Source of the DNA: an uncultured Bacillota bacterium
GTDB lineage: Bacteria; Bacillota_I; Bacilli_A; RF39; UBA660
DNA length: 6,544 bases
Reading direction: 5' to 3'
Assembly: GCA_947383065.1 (NCBI GenBank)
Contig: CANDCB010000054.1
Coordinates: 1-6,544 of the forward strand
Below, piece after piece: positions 1 through 5,572 of the stretch. The notes below the pieces were generated by a model. That model did no database searches. It saw nothing but the letters and a program-made list of their open reading frames with translations, and was not told the DNA's origin. The first letter of the stretch is position 1, and every line of letters starts with the position of its first letter. Made by a program: the position numbers and the translations under genes.

Positions 1-1
1 G

Positions 2-586
2 ATTTTTCTAGAGGCAGCGTATAAATATCAAGAAAAGGATTATTTGTATAGTAATAAAGATTTAGAAAAATATTTTGAAGGAAATAGTCAAGAATTTATT
101 GTAAAAGAGATAGATAATTTAGAAAGTGAAGAAATAAAGAAGGAACATTTTCATAAAGATTTTAATGAATTAATTGATAAAGAAGTGAAGAATAATATAG
201 AGTTTGGTCTAATGATGCATGAAGCTCTTGAATATATAGATTTTAAAAATCCAGATTTAAGTTGTATAGAAAATGAATTTATAAAAAATAAAGTTGATCA
301 ATTTTTAAATAATGATTTATTAAAAGATATAGATAAAGCAAAAGTATATAAAGAATATGAATTTATTTATAATAATCAAAGTAGTGAATATCATGGTATA
401 ATAGATTTAATGTTAGAGTATGATGATAGAATAATAATTATTGATTATAAACTTAGTGATATAGCTTTAGATAAATATTTAGATCAGTTAAAAGGCTATA
501 GAACTTATATTGAAAGATTAAGTAGTAAACAGGTGGATATTTATTTGTATTCAATTTTAAAAGGAAATTTAAAAAAAGTATTATAG
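2..586 (+). CDS. addA: AddA-type helicase-nuclease, C-terminal nuclease domain (5' end outside window)
   Basis: This is the last 194 codons of a larger gene. The frame is open back to base 2, so the TTG at 44 is an internal leucine codon and not a start. The visible part is a RecB-family (PD-(D/E)XK) nuclease domain. Counting from base 2, it shows a G-x3-H-x3-E motif (G69, H73, E77), then YEF (119-121), GIID (132-135), IDYK (147-150) and a final QLKGY motif (162-166). H73, D135, D148 and K150 match the family's metal-binding and catalytic positions. AddA works with AddB in the cytoplasm to process double-strand DNA ends for RecA loading. AddB also ends in such a domain but carries iron-sulfur cysteines. 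Only one cysteine is seen here, and the ending resembles AddA (YLYS followed by a short basic tail), so AddA is preferred. The helicase part is upstream and cannot be checked. The gene ends with TAG 25 bases before the next start. Confidence 0.85.
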   Translation: MFLEAAYKYQEKDYLYSNKDLEKYFEGNSQEFIVKEIDNLESEEIKKEHFHKDFNELIDKEVKNNIEFGLMMHEALEYIDFKNPDLSCIENEFIKNKVDQFLNNDLLKDIDKAKVYKEYEFIYNNQSSEYHGIIDLMLEYDDRIIIIDYKLSDIALDKYLDQLKGYRTYIERLSSKQVDIYLYSILKGNLKKVL

Positions 587-598
587 TTAAGTTTAAGT

Positions 599-606
599 AA
601 GGAGGT
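599..606 (+). promoter_or_regulatory. Strong ribosome binding site of the 544-residue gene
   Basis: AAGGAGGT is an almost full complement of the 16S rRNA 3' end, five bases before the ATG at 612. It is the best match in the window. It supports this start and suggests the downstream protein is translated efficiently despite having no recognisable function. Confidence 0.8.
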
Positions 607-611
607 AAGGT

Positions 612-2246
612 ATGGTTGTTAGAAATTTTAAAAATAAAAAGTCTAAAATTTCTTTAATTATTAGATCATTAATTGAAATGATAAGATCACCTAAAGCAGA
701 ATTTCTAAATAATCCATATTTTTATCATTCTTATGAGAAAAAAGTATTTTTAATTTATTTATATTTATTTAAATTGTTTATAAATGATATTACTTTTTTG
801 GAAAGTAAATATATGTTATTTAAAGAAAAATTTAAAACTAATAAAGAAATTGACATAAAAAGAGTTACTAATATTTTATGTGATGACGTTATTGATTTAT
901 TGCGAAAGATAAAAGTAAAAAAAGTTTTATGTGAGTTTGATTATGATGAAGTACTAAATGAGATTATTTTTGAAGATGGAAGTTATGTTGATGCTAATTG
1001 GTTTTTAACTTTTATGTCTTTACTTTTGGATAATGTTAAGGATAGTGGAGCAAAAGAAATAAATATATGCTATACAATTCCTAATAAAGATATAATAAAA
1101 GTTACTGATAAAAATGATAAAGAAAAGTTTTTAGAAGAATTTATTTATTATAGTATAAATATTAGAAAGATAGATAAGTCTGTAGGGGTTAGAGAAAATA
1201 ATATTTTAGTTGTTAAGAATGCGGCTATAAATTATTTAAAGCATTTAAAACAGTATAAACATGGATTAGAAGGAGAAGAATCTTATAAAATTTTTTATAA
1301 TTTACTTTTAAACGAGTGTAAAAAATATGGTTTTGAGTGTTATGAAAAGACAACTAACTTACGTCAAGTTGATGAAAATCTTTTATGTAAAATAGATGAA
1401 TATTTGGATGATGAGTTTTACAGTTATGGACTTAGTAGACAAGTTCATATTATAGAAAATTTAGTTTGGCAATCTAGTAATGATATAACTTTAGTTGAAT
1501 ATATGGGGAAATCAATTGATATGTTAGTAGATTTCTTAGATATTTTATATTTGAATAGGAAAGTTAGTTATTGTCTTTTAAAGGAGAAGTACCATCTTCT
1601 TGATTTACGATTGTTGTTAGTTTTAATTACGAGTCAGTTTTTAATTACTTATTATAATAATGTAGATGATATTGATTATAGTTTACTTAATTTAGCTAAT
1701 GTTAAGCCAAAGTATATGAATAGAATATGTCGATTTCAAGAGCAGGAGCTTAAAGGGCGTTTAAGAAGTTTAAATATTGAATTAGTGGCATCTAAGAAGG
1801 ATTTAGAAATGTTTAAAAAGGAGCGAGAGCGACTTAATAAAAATATATTAGGAGAAGAAAAATATAAAAAAGAATTGGAAGATTGTGTTAGTAATATTAA
1901 TAGGGTGAGTATAGTTATTGCTAGAATTAATTCTAAAATAGCTTCAATATTAAAAGAATATGAGGATTTAAAAAAAGAACAAAGTAAAAAATATCGAAAT
2001 GTAGATTTATATAATTATAATCATTCAATAATTAGGCATATATGTAATTCTATTTTGGGCTGTAATTTTTATTTAAAAACAAATAATTTGCAAGCAGTAG
2101 TTAGTAATATTATAATATTTGAAGATTATGAAAGAACAGATAATTCATTTTATTTAGAAATTTCTTTTAAGGATTTACTTAAAATAAGCAATCAATTTAT
2201 GTTAAAAGGAATTATGGATCAGAATGATTTACCAAAATTGGCATGA
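612..2246 (+). CDS. Unassigned 544-residue helical protein with C-terminal coiled coil
   Basis: I do not recognise this protein. The start is an ATG with a strong AAGGAGGT site at 599-606, five bases upstream, and the stop is TGA. No signal peptide or clear membrane span is present; the most hydrophobic stretch (about 331-347) contains charged residues and looks like a buried helix. The first 350 residues are rich in Lys, Asp, Leu, Ile and Tyr and look mainly helical, with a possible beta-rich part around 100-155. Residues about 373-461 are dense in Glu, Lys and Leu with heptad-like spacing, suggesting a coiled coil. About 80 more residues follow, ending in a mixed hydrophobic segment. There is no visible nuclease, ATPase or methylase motif. 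It sits 25 bases after addA and just before two small membrane proteins, so it is probably co-transcribed with them. A role in DNA repair or in a membrane-associated complex would be a guess. Confidence 0.85.
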   Translation: MVVRNFKNKKSKISLIIRSLIEMIRSPKAEFLNNPYFYHSYEKKVFLIYLYLFKLFINDITFLESKYMLFKEKFKTNKEIDIKRVTNILCDDVIDLLRKIKVKKVLCEFDYDEVLNEIIFEDGSYVDANWFLTFMSLLLDNVKDSGAKEINICYTIPNKDIIKVTDKNDKEKFLEEFIYYSINIRKIDKSVGVRENNILVVKNAAINYLKHLKQYKHGLEGEESYKIFYNLLLNECKKYGFECYEKTTNLRQVDENLLCKIDEYLDDEFYSYGLSRQVHIIENLVWQSSNDITLVEYMGKSIDMLVDFLDILYLNRKVSYCLLKEKYHLLDLRLLLVLITSQFLITYYNNVDDIDYSLLNLANVKPKYMNRICRFQEQELKGRLRSLNIELVASKKDLEMFKKERERLNKNILGEEKYKKELEDCVSNINRVSIVIARINSKIASILKEYEDLKKEQSKKYRNVDLYNYNHSIIRHICNSILGCNFYLKTNNLQAVVSNIIIFEDYERTDNSFYLEISFKDLLKISNQFMLKGIMDQNDLPKLA

Positions 2247-2249
2247 GGA
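2245..2249 (+). promoter_or_regulatory. Ribosome binding site overlapping the upstream stop codon
   Basis: GAGGA overlaps the TGA stop at 2244-2246 of the preceding gene. Two ATG codons follow in tandem, at 2253 and 2256. The spacing is three bases to the first and six to the second, so the second is the better start. The overlap suggests translational coupling. Confidence 0.55.
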
Positions 2250-2255
2250 TAGATG

Positions 2256-2636
2256 ATGAAAAAGTTAGTTTTGTTATTGGTTAATATTATTTTACCAATT
2301 GTTTGTTTTCTTATTTTATTATTTAGTAAGTTAAGTGATAATATGTTTTATTTGATTATGGCTACAGTATTAGTGGGGTGGATAATACCTTATTTCAGTT
2401 TAATTATAACGGGATTAGAATTTATTGGAATGAAGCATTCTAAAATGGCTTTGTGGTTTAATATATTGAGCTTTTTAATAAATATTATTAATATTATTTT
2501 TACAATAAGACTGTTAGATAAAAGAATGATAATATTATTAGTGGAGTATATTTTGATGATGTTTGTACAAATTATAAATATTATATATTTATGGATGTAT
2601 ATAAAGAAAAATCCTTATGGAAATATTTATGAATAA
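2256..2636 (+). CDS. Small four-helix integral membrane protein, function unknown
   Basis: A 126-residue protein made almost entirely of membrane helices, with no recognised family motif. Counting from the second ATG, hydrophobic segments lie at about 4-24, 32-54, 64-86 and 91-115. The connecting loops are short and carry Lys, Arg and Asp, and the C-terminus is a short polar tail. The start at 2256 is chosen over the ATG at 2253 because of ribosome-site spacing; using 2253 adds one methionine. It lies 9 bases after the 544-residue gene and 23 before the next small membrane-anchored gene, so it is very probably part of the same transcript. Possible roles include a membrane partner or anchor for the neighbouring proteins, but nothing in the sequence shows a transport path, active site or metal ligand set. 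Being real is well supported by the ribosome site, the tight spacing and the coherent membrane pattern. Confidence 0.75.
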   Translation: MKKLVLLLVNIILPIVCFLILLFSKLSDNMFYLIMATVLVGWIIPYFSLIITGLEFIGMKHSKMALWFNILSFLINIINIIFTIRLLDKRMIILLVEYILMMFVQIINIIYLWMYIKKNPYGNIYE

Positions 2637-2659
2637 TAAAAAAGTTATATGGTGATGAG

Positions 2660-3145
2660 ATGAAAAATGCTGAATTAAAGTTTACTGAACAAAAGAAGCT
2701 TACGTTAACTAAAAGAAATTATTTTATTATTGTGATACCGATTATATTAATTTTAATATTAGTAATGGTAATTGCTTATTATGTTTTTATTTATAATAAT
2801 GATTCAAATAAATTAAAAAGATATTTAGATAATTTAGGGTATAATTGTAATAAAGAGGTCTGTTCTTTGGAAAAGAAAGATGGTTTTTATACAGTTTTTT
2901 ATGAAAATAAAGTATTAATGGTAGATAAACCTGATTTTCAGATTAGACTAGGTAGTGGGGTTCCAGTTTTGGAAGAACGTAAAGATGGAAATATTTGTAC
3001 TTTTATGAAAAATGATTATCAAAAATTTGATTATGTTGATGAGTCATTTGTTATGAATAATAAGTGTAAAGATTATATTGATGATGTTAATAAAGCAATT
3101 GATGTTTTTAAAGACATTTTAGAAAACTCAAAAGTGTTAAATTGA
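2660..3145 (+). CDS. Single-span membrane protein with four-cysteine extracytoplasmic domain
   Basis: A 161-residue protein of unknown function. A short basic N-terminal segment (1-20, ending in KRN) is followed by one strong membrane helix at about 21-45. The positive-inside pattern puts the remaining 115 residues outside the cell. That outer domain has exactly four cysteines (63, 68, 113 and 136). The first two are in an N-C-x4-C arrangement, and all could form two disulfides in a small compact fold. It has several aromatic beta-like stretches (75-95) and ends in a helix (about 138-156). The ATG at 2660 has GGTGAT at 2651-2656, three bases upstream; this is a shifted Shine-Dalgarno type seen at other starts here. 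It is the last gene of the + run and ends with TGA 20 bases before the terminator-like hairpin. No lipobox is present, so it is a helix-anchored protein and not a lipoprotein. Confidence 0.78.
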   Translation: MKNAELKFTEQKKLTLTKRNYFIIVIPIILILILVMVIAYYVFIYNNDSNKLKRYLDNLGYNCNKEVCSLEKKDGFYTVFYENKVLMVDKPDFQIRLGSGVPVLEERKDGNICTFMKNDYQKFDYVDESFVMNNKCKDYIDDVNKAIDVFKDILENSKVLN

Positions 3146-3165
3146 AAAAATGAATTTTGGTAAAT

Positions 3166-3205
3166 AAAAAATCTTTCTATTGGTAAAAAAACAGAAAAAT
3201 TTTTT
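3166..3205. terminator. AT-only hairpin between convergent genes, likely bidirectional terminator
   Basis: Bases 3166-3178 and 3193-3205 are complementary over 13 positions with one mismatch (C3173 against A3198), around a 14-base loop. Each arm starts with six A and so ends as six T on the opposite strand. Either direction of transcription therefore meets a stem followed by a U-run that is part of the stem. It lies between the TGA at 3143-3145 of the + run and the TAA of the - gene at 3207-3209. The stem has very little G-C pairing, so it may be weak, but no better terminator is visible here. Confidence 0.45.
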
Positions 3206-3206
3206 A

Positions 3207-3947
3207 TTAGTTATTTATTAGTTCACAGTTTTTAAGTTTATAAGTATCGGCTATTTGACATTTGATATTAACAAATTGGTTACCTGTAAAGTTAAATTCG
3301 TTTTTCCAAGATAAAGTAAAATAAGTGCTAATAGATGAATCTTTTTTGTAGGATTCTTTGGAATCAAATAGTTTATATTTATCTTGATCAGTTATCATAT
3401 AACCGCTTATTAAAAAATAATTTTTTTTAAGTTTATCAATGGTATTTATAAATTCATCAAGGTTTATTTCAGTAATATTTTGATAATTTATTTCTTCGTT
3501 ACTGATTTTGGATAGAGTTATATCATAGGTATTTAAGTTTAAAGTTCCGACAAAATATAATAAGTCACCTTTTTTATAGTGCCATTTTTCAGTGTCTATT
3601 GTTCCTGTTATTGTTAAATTATTATCATTAAGTGAGTTGAAAATTATGATAGCTTTAGAATCTTGTATCTTTATGTTTTTTACATATCCTTTTGAATAAT
3701 ACCAAGTATTGCTTTTTCTTCTAGTATAAGTTAGAAGATAGCTTTGGGTAATTTTGATGTCTTCTCCAAGTTTTTTTTCAATACTTGGAATATTATTTGC
3801 ATCACTGACGTCTAAGGTAGGAGAATTTTCTTCTTTTAGATTATTTTGTTTAATTATTATTTTATTCCATATTAAGACAGATAAAAGCATTATAATTAAA
3901 AGAAATATGGAAACAATAAGAGCTTGGTAGTTTTTAGTTATTTTCAT
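3207..3947 (-). CDS. Membrane-anchored protein with two OB-like domains
   Basis: A 246-residue protein with no firm family assignment. Residues 1-8 are basic, about 9-28 form one membrane helix, and 29-60 are a polar linker, so the bulk should lie outside the membrane. Two beta-rich units follow (about 82-150 and 176-244). Both begin with an aliphatic strand containing GY (87-88 and 182-183). Both have a central G-D or G-N-Q turn followed by a hydrophobic strand (127-135 and 222-230), and both end in a short alternating strand. The second unit resembles the tRNA_anti-like OB fold in its closing pattern of a cysteine (C230) on the strand after the G-N-Q turn and an N-C-E-L ending (C241). OB folds bind nucleic acids, sugars or proteins, so the ligand is unknown. 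The ATG has AAAGGA upstream with a longish 12-base gap and no closer alternative start. It is monocistronic, convergent with the upstream run. Confidence 0.75.
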   Translation of the reverse strand: MKITKNYQALIVSIFLLIIMLLSVLIWNKIIIKQNNLKEENSPTLDVSDANNIPSIEKKLGEDIKITQSYLLTYTRRKSNTWYYSKGYVKNIKIQDSKAIIIFNSLNDNNLTITGTIDTEKWHYKKGDLLYFVGTLNLNTYDITLSKISNEEINYQNITEINLDEFINTIDKLKKNYFLISGYMITDQDKYKLFDSKESYKKDSSISTYFTLSWKNEFNFTGNQFVNIKCQIADTYKLKNCELINN

Positions 3948-4001
3948 ATTAAATAAGAATCCTTTCGTTTTGTAAGTTAAAAATATTTTGGTTTTTACTT
4001 C

Positions 4002-4020
4002 TTATTTATATTATAAATAA
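4002..4020. repeat. Perfect 9-1-9 palindrome over the minus-strand -10 box
   Basis: TTATTTATA at 4002-4010 and its exact reverse complement at 4012-4020 flank a single central T. It covers the predicted -10 of the minus-strand gene and its start region, where a repressor operator would sit. It is A/T only, so chance occurrence in DNA of this composition is quite possible. Confidence 0.4.
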
Positions 4021-4038
4021 TTAGTGTGGTTAAAACAA
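4010..4038 (-). promoter_or_regulatory. Probable sigma-A promoter of the OB-like membrane protein
   Basis: On the minus strand, a perfect TATAAT (+ strand 4010-4015) lies 17 bases downstream of TTGTTT (4033-4038), which matches the first three bases of the -35 consensus. It would start transcription near 4003 and leave an untranslated leader of about 55 bases before the ATG at 3947. A perfect palindrome overlaps the -10 box. Confidence 0.5.
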
Positions 4039-4091
4039 TAGGATAATTACAGATATTTATTTTTGGTTGGGATTAAGCTTAGTTTTGTTTT

Positions 4092-4125
4092 TTGACTAGT
4101 AAAATATGGTAATTTATTGTAAAAT
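4092..4125 (+). promoter_or_regulatory. Possible promoter of the thioesterase-phosphoesterase pair
   Basis: TTGACT at 4092-4097 matches five of six -35 bases. After 17 bases comes TATTGT (4115-4120), a four-of-six -10. An alternative -10, TAAAAT at 4120-4125, matches five of six but is 22 bases from that -35. Either would start transcription about 20-30 bases before the ATG at 4154. The rest of the 206-base divergent region shows no gene. Confidence 0.45.
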
Positions 4126-4141
4126 AAGATAGTGATTTTAA

Positions 4142-4149
4142 AAGGTGAT
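4142..4149 (+). promoter_or_regulatory. Ribosome binding site containing a false GTG start
   Basis: AAGGTGAT matches the 3' half of the extended Shine-Dalgarno complement and stands four bases before the ATG at 4154. The GTG at 4145-4147 is in frame but lies inside this site, so it is not the start. Confidence 0.75.
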
Positions 4150-4153
4150 ATTT

Positions 4154-4582
4154 ATGAAAGATAATTTGAATAAAGAAGAATTGTATAATTTAATAATAGA
4201 TTATGTTGAAAATAATCCTGGATTTATGAAGTATAATAAAATGCATGTTGAGGAGCTTGATGATAACTATGCTAAGATGTCAATAGAATTAGATGAAAAT
4301 TCATTGAATCCTAGCGGAATCGCACATGGGGGATTATTATTTGGTTTAGCTGATTCAACAATGGGAATGGCTGCAAGAACTAATGGCAAAAATGTTGTAA
4401 CGATAAATTCACAAATAGACTATTTAAGAGCTGGTAAAGGTAAAAAAATAATTGCAATAGCTAAACCTTTAAAAGTTGGTAAGACAACAGCGATTTATAG
4501 ATGTGAAATGTATACTGATGAAGAAAAGTTGTGTGCAACAGTTACAGGTACATATTATTTTTTAGATCGAGATACGTATTAA
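4154..4582 (+). CDS. PaaI-like hotdog-fold thioesterase
   Basis: A 142-residue protein, a normal length for a single-domain hotdog thioesterase of the PaaI/YdiI type. The N-terminal helix and strand (1-47) lead to the signature NPSG (52-55), HGG (58-60) and LAD (65-67), followed by the long central helix. Asp67 aligns with the catalytic acid of PaaI. A conserved strand with an INSQIDYLR pattern (84-92) and the last strands (98-136) complete the fold. The family hydrolyses acyl-CoA thioesters in the cytoplasm, usually as a dimer or tetramer; the substrate cannot be read from sequence, and an aromatic or short-chain acyl-CoA is typical. The start is the ATG at 4154, because an in-frame GTG at 4145 falls inside the ribosome site; using it would add three residues. 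The gene is 18 bases ahead of the metallophosphoesterase and probably shares its transcript. No phenylacetate pathway genes are nearby, so the PaaI name describes fold only. Confidence 0.88.
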   Translation: MKDNLNKEELYNLIIDYVENNPGFMKYNKMHVEELDDNYAKMSIELDENSLNPSGIAHGGLLFGLADSTMGMAARTNGKNVVTINSQIDYLRAGKGKKIIAIAKPLKVGKTTAIYRCEMYTDEEKLCATVTGTYYFLDRDTY

Positions 4583-4589
4583 TTATTTT

Positions 4590-4596
4590 AAGGTGA
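4590..4596 (+). promoter_or_regulatory. Ribosome binding site supporting the longer phosphoesterase start
   Basis: AAGGTGA lies four bases before the ATG at 4601. The downstream in-frame ATG at 4652 has only a purine-rich AAGAAGAAG ahead of it. This site favours 4601 even though the family usually begins near the later methionine. Confidence 0.6.
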
Positions 4597-4600
4597 AGAT

Positions 4601-5500
4601 ATGGGGATAATAAGAAGATTAACAATATATACAGACAAAATTAAGAAGAAGATGAAAATATTAAGTTATTCTGATTTACATTTGGTGGTAAATAAAAGAG
4701 GAAATATAGATGAAATTTTGAGGGTTGAACGTTTAAGTCCAGAAAATTATGATTGTATAGTAATGCCGGGAGATATTGTTCATTATGCAAGTACTTATGA
4801 AAGTAAAGAAAATTTTGATAAGGTAGCAAAAGATTTGAAAAGAATAACTGGAAGTACACCAGTTTTTTATGTTTTGGGTAATCATGATCAGAAGAATTGG
4901 TATTTTTGTAGTAAAGGTAAAGATGGTAAATTAAATGCTGGTATTAGAGATGCCTTAGAAAAATTAGATAGCTTAGGTAATTTTACTTGGCTTTCAAATG
5001 GTAAAGTATTTAAGTATGGTGAAATAGAGTTAAAAGGAATAAATAATAGTCCATATTATTATAAAGATCATAAAGAAACTAGTTTAAAATTTTTAAGGGA
5101 ATATACTAGAATTAGGAGTGGGGCTTCTTTTGCTTTAGATTGTGTTAGTTTATTGGTTGTACATGACCCTAAGTCCATATATCGTTTGAGTAAGGAAGCG
5201 GGGACTTGTATAGAACCAATGACAGATTTAGTAATTTCAGGTCATATGCATAGTGCAATAACACCTAATTGTTTACAGAATTATTTAAGTGGTCGAGGTT
5301 TAATTGCTCCTGACAAAAGGTTATTTCCCGAATTTGCTTATGGTGTTAAGGAAATTGATGGAACAAAATTTTTAATTAATGGTGCAGTTAATGCTTTTAT
5401 CAAAGATGAATTTATAAATAGGCTTATTGGTTTTAGTTGTACAGAAATTGTAATAAAACCGAAAGTTTTGCAAAAACGTATGGATTATACTTATAGATAG
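4601..5500 (+). CDS. Calcineurin-like metallophosphoesterase
   Basis: A 299-residue cytoplasmic-type metallophosphoesterase with the full set of metal-binding motifs: D-L-H (D25, H27), GDIVH (G57-D58), GNHD (93-96), VVHD (H188) and GHMHS (H215, H217). These ligands hold the two metal ions that hydrolyse phosphomono- or diesters. The substrate is unknown. The C-terminal part (about 225-299) contains a GLIAPDKRLFPEFAYG-like segment seen in related Bacillota enzymes and ends in a basic tail. There is no signal peptide or membrane span. The chosen start at 4601 gives 17 residues before the usual family beginning (MKILSYSD, Met18 at 4652). That extension is basic and supported by a good ribosome site. 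It follows the thioesterase by 18 bases and probably shares its mRNA; a direct functional link between the two is not evident. A 219-base minus-strand frame inside it is a shadow. Confidence 0.88.
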   Translation: MGIIRRLTIYTDKIKKKMKILSYSDLHLVVNKRGNIDEILRVERLSPENYDCIVMPGDIVHYASTYESKENFDKVAKDLKRITGSTPVFYVLGNHDQKNWYFCSKGKDGKLNAGIRDALEKLDSLGNFTWLSNGKVFKYGEIELKGINNSPYYYKDHKETSLKFLREYTRIRSGASFALDCVSLLVVHDPKSIYRLSKEAGTCIEPMTDLVISGHMHSAITPNCLQNYLSGRGLIAPDKRLFPEFAYGVKEIDGTKFLINGAVNAFIKDEFINRLIGFSCTEIVIKPKVLQKRMDYTYR

Positions 5501-5514
5501 TCGATGTAAAATTG

Positions 5515-5523
5515 TGTTAAAAT
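5515..5523 (+). promoter_or_regulatory. Possible extended -10 promoter for the glycosyltransferase
   Basis: TGTTAAAAT has the TGn extension directly before TAAAAT (5518-5523), a five-of-six -10 box. No good -35 is seen 17 bases upstream, which extended -10 promoters can lack. Transcription would start near 5530, about 43 bases before the ATG. AGAGGTG at 5561-5567 is the ribosome site. The rest of the gap 5501-5572 has no gene. Confidence 0.35.
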
Positions 5524-5572
5524 AAAAAAAATATTAATTATTATATGATATCATTATATTAGAGGTGCATAA

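Noticed and set aside
44..586. A 180-residue gene starting with TTG at 44
   Set aside because: The frame stays open to the window edge and the domain is only the C-terminal nuclease part of a larger protein; no ribosome site precedes the TTG.
1941..2020. A-rich stretches in the coiled-coil region that look like simple repeats
   Set aside because: They encode a Lys/Glu-rich helix in a continuous frame; there is no regular DNA repeat unit.
3157..3187. Direct repeat of TTGGTAAA (3157-3164 and 3180-3187)
   Set aside because: Two eight-base copies in A/T-rich terminator DNA are too little to call an attachment site or array.
4641..4859. Minus-strand open frame of 72 codons
   Set aside because: It lies wholly inside the metallophosphoesterase, on the opposite strand, with low-complexity Phe, Leu, Tyr and Asn content and no ribosome site; it is a shadow of the real gene.
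4154..5500. Thioesterase and metallophosphoesterase as a dedicated pathway
   Set aside because: They are close and likely co-transcribed, but both families are widespread and nothing in the sequence links their substrates.
5545..5554. Ten-base palindrome ATGATATCAT ahead of the glycosyltransferase
   Set aside because: It is short, in AT-rich leader DNA, and the symmetry stops beyond ten bases, so chance is the simplest explanation.
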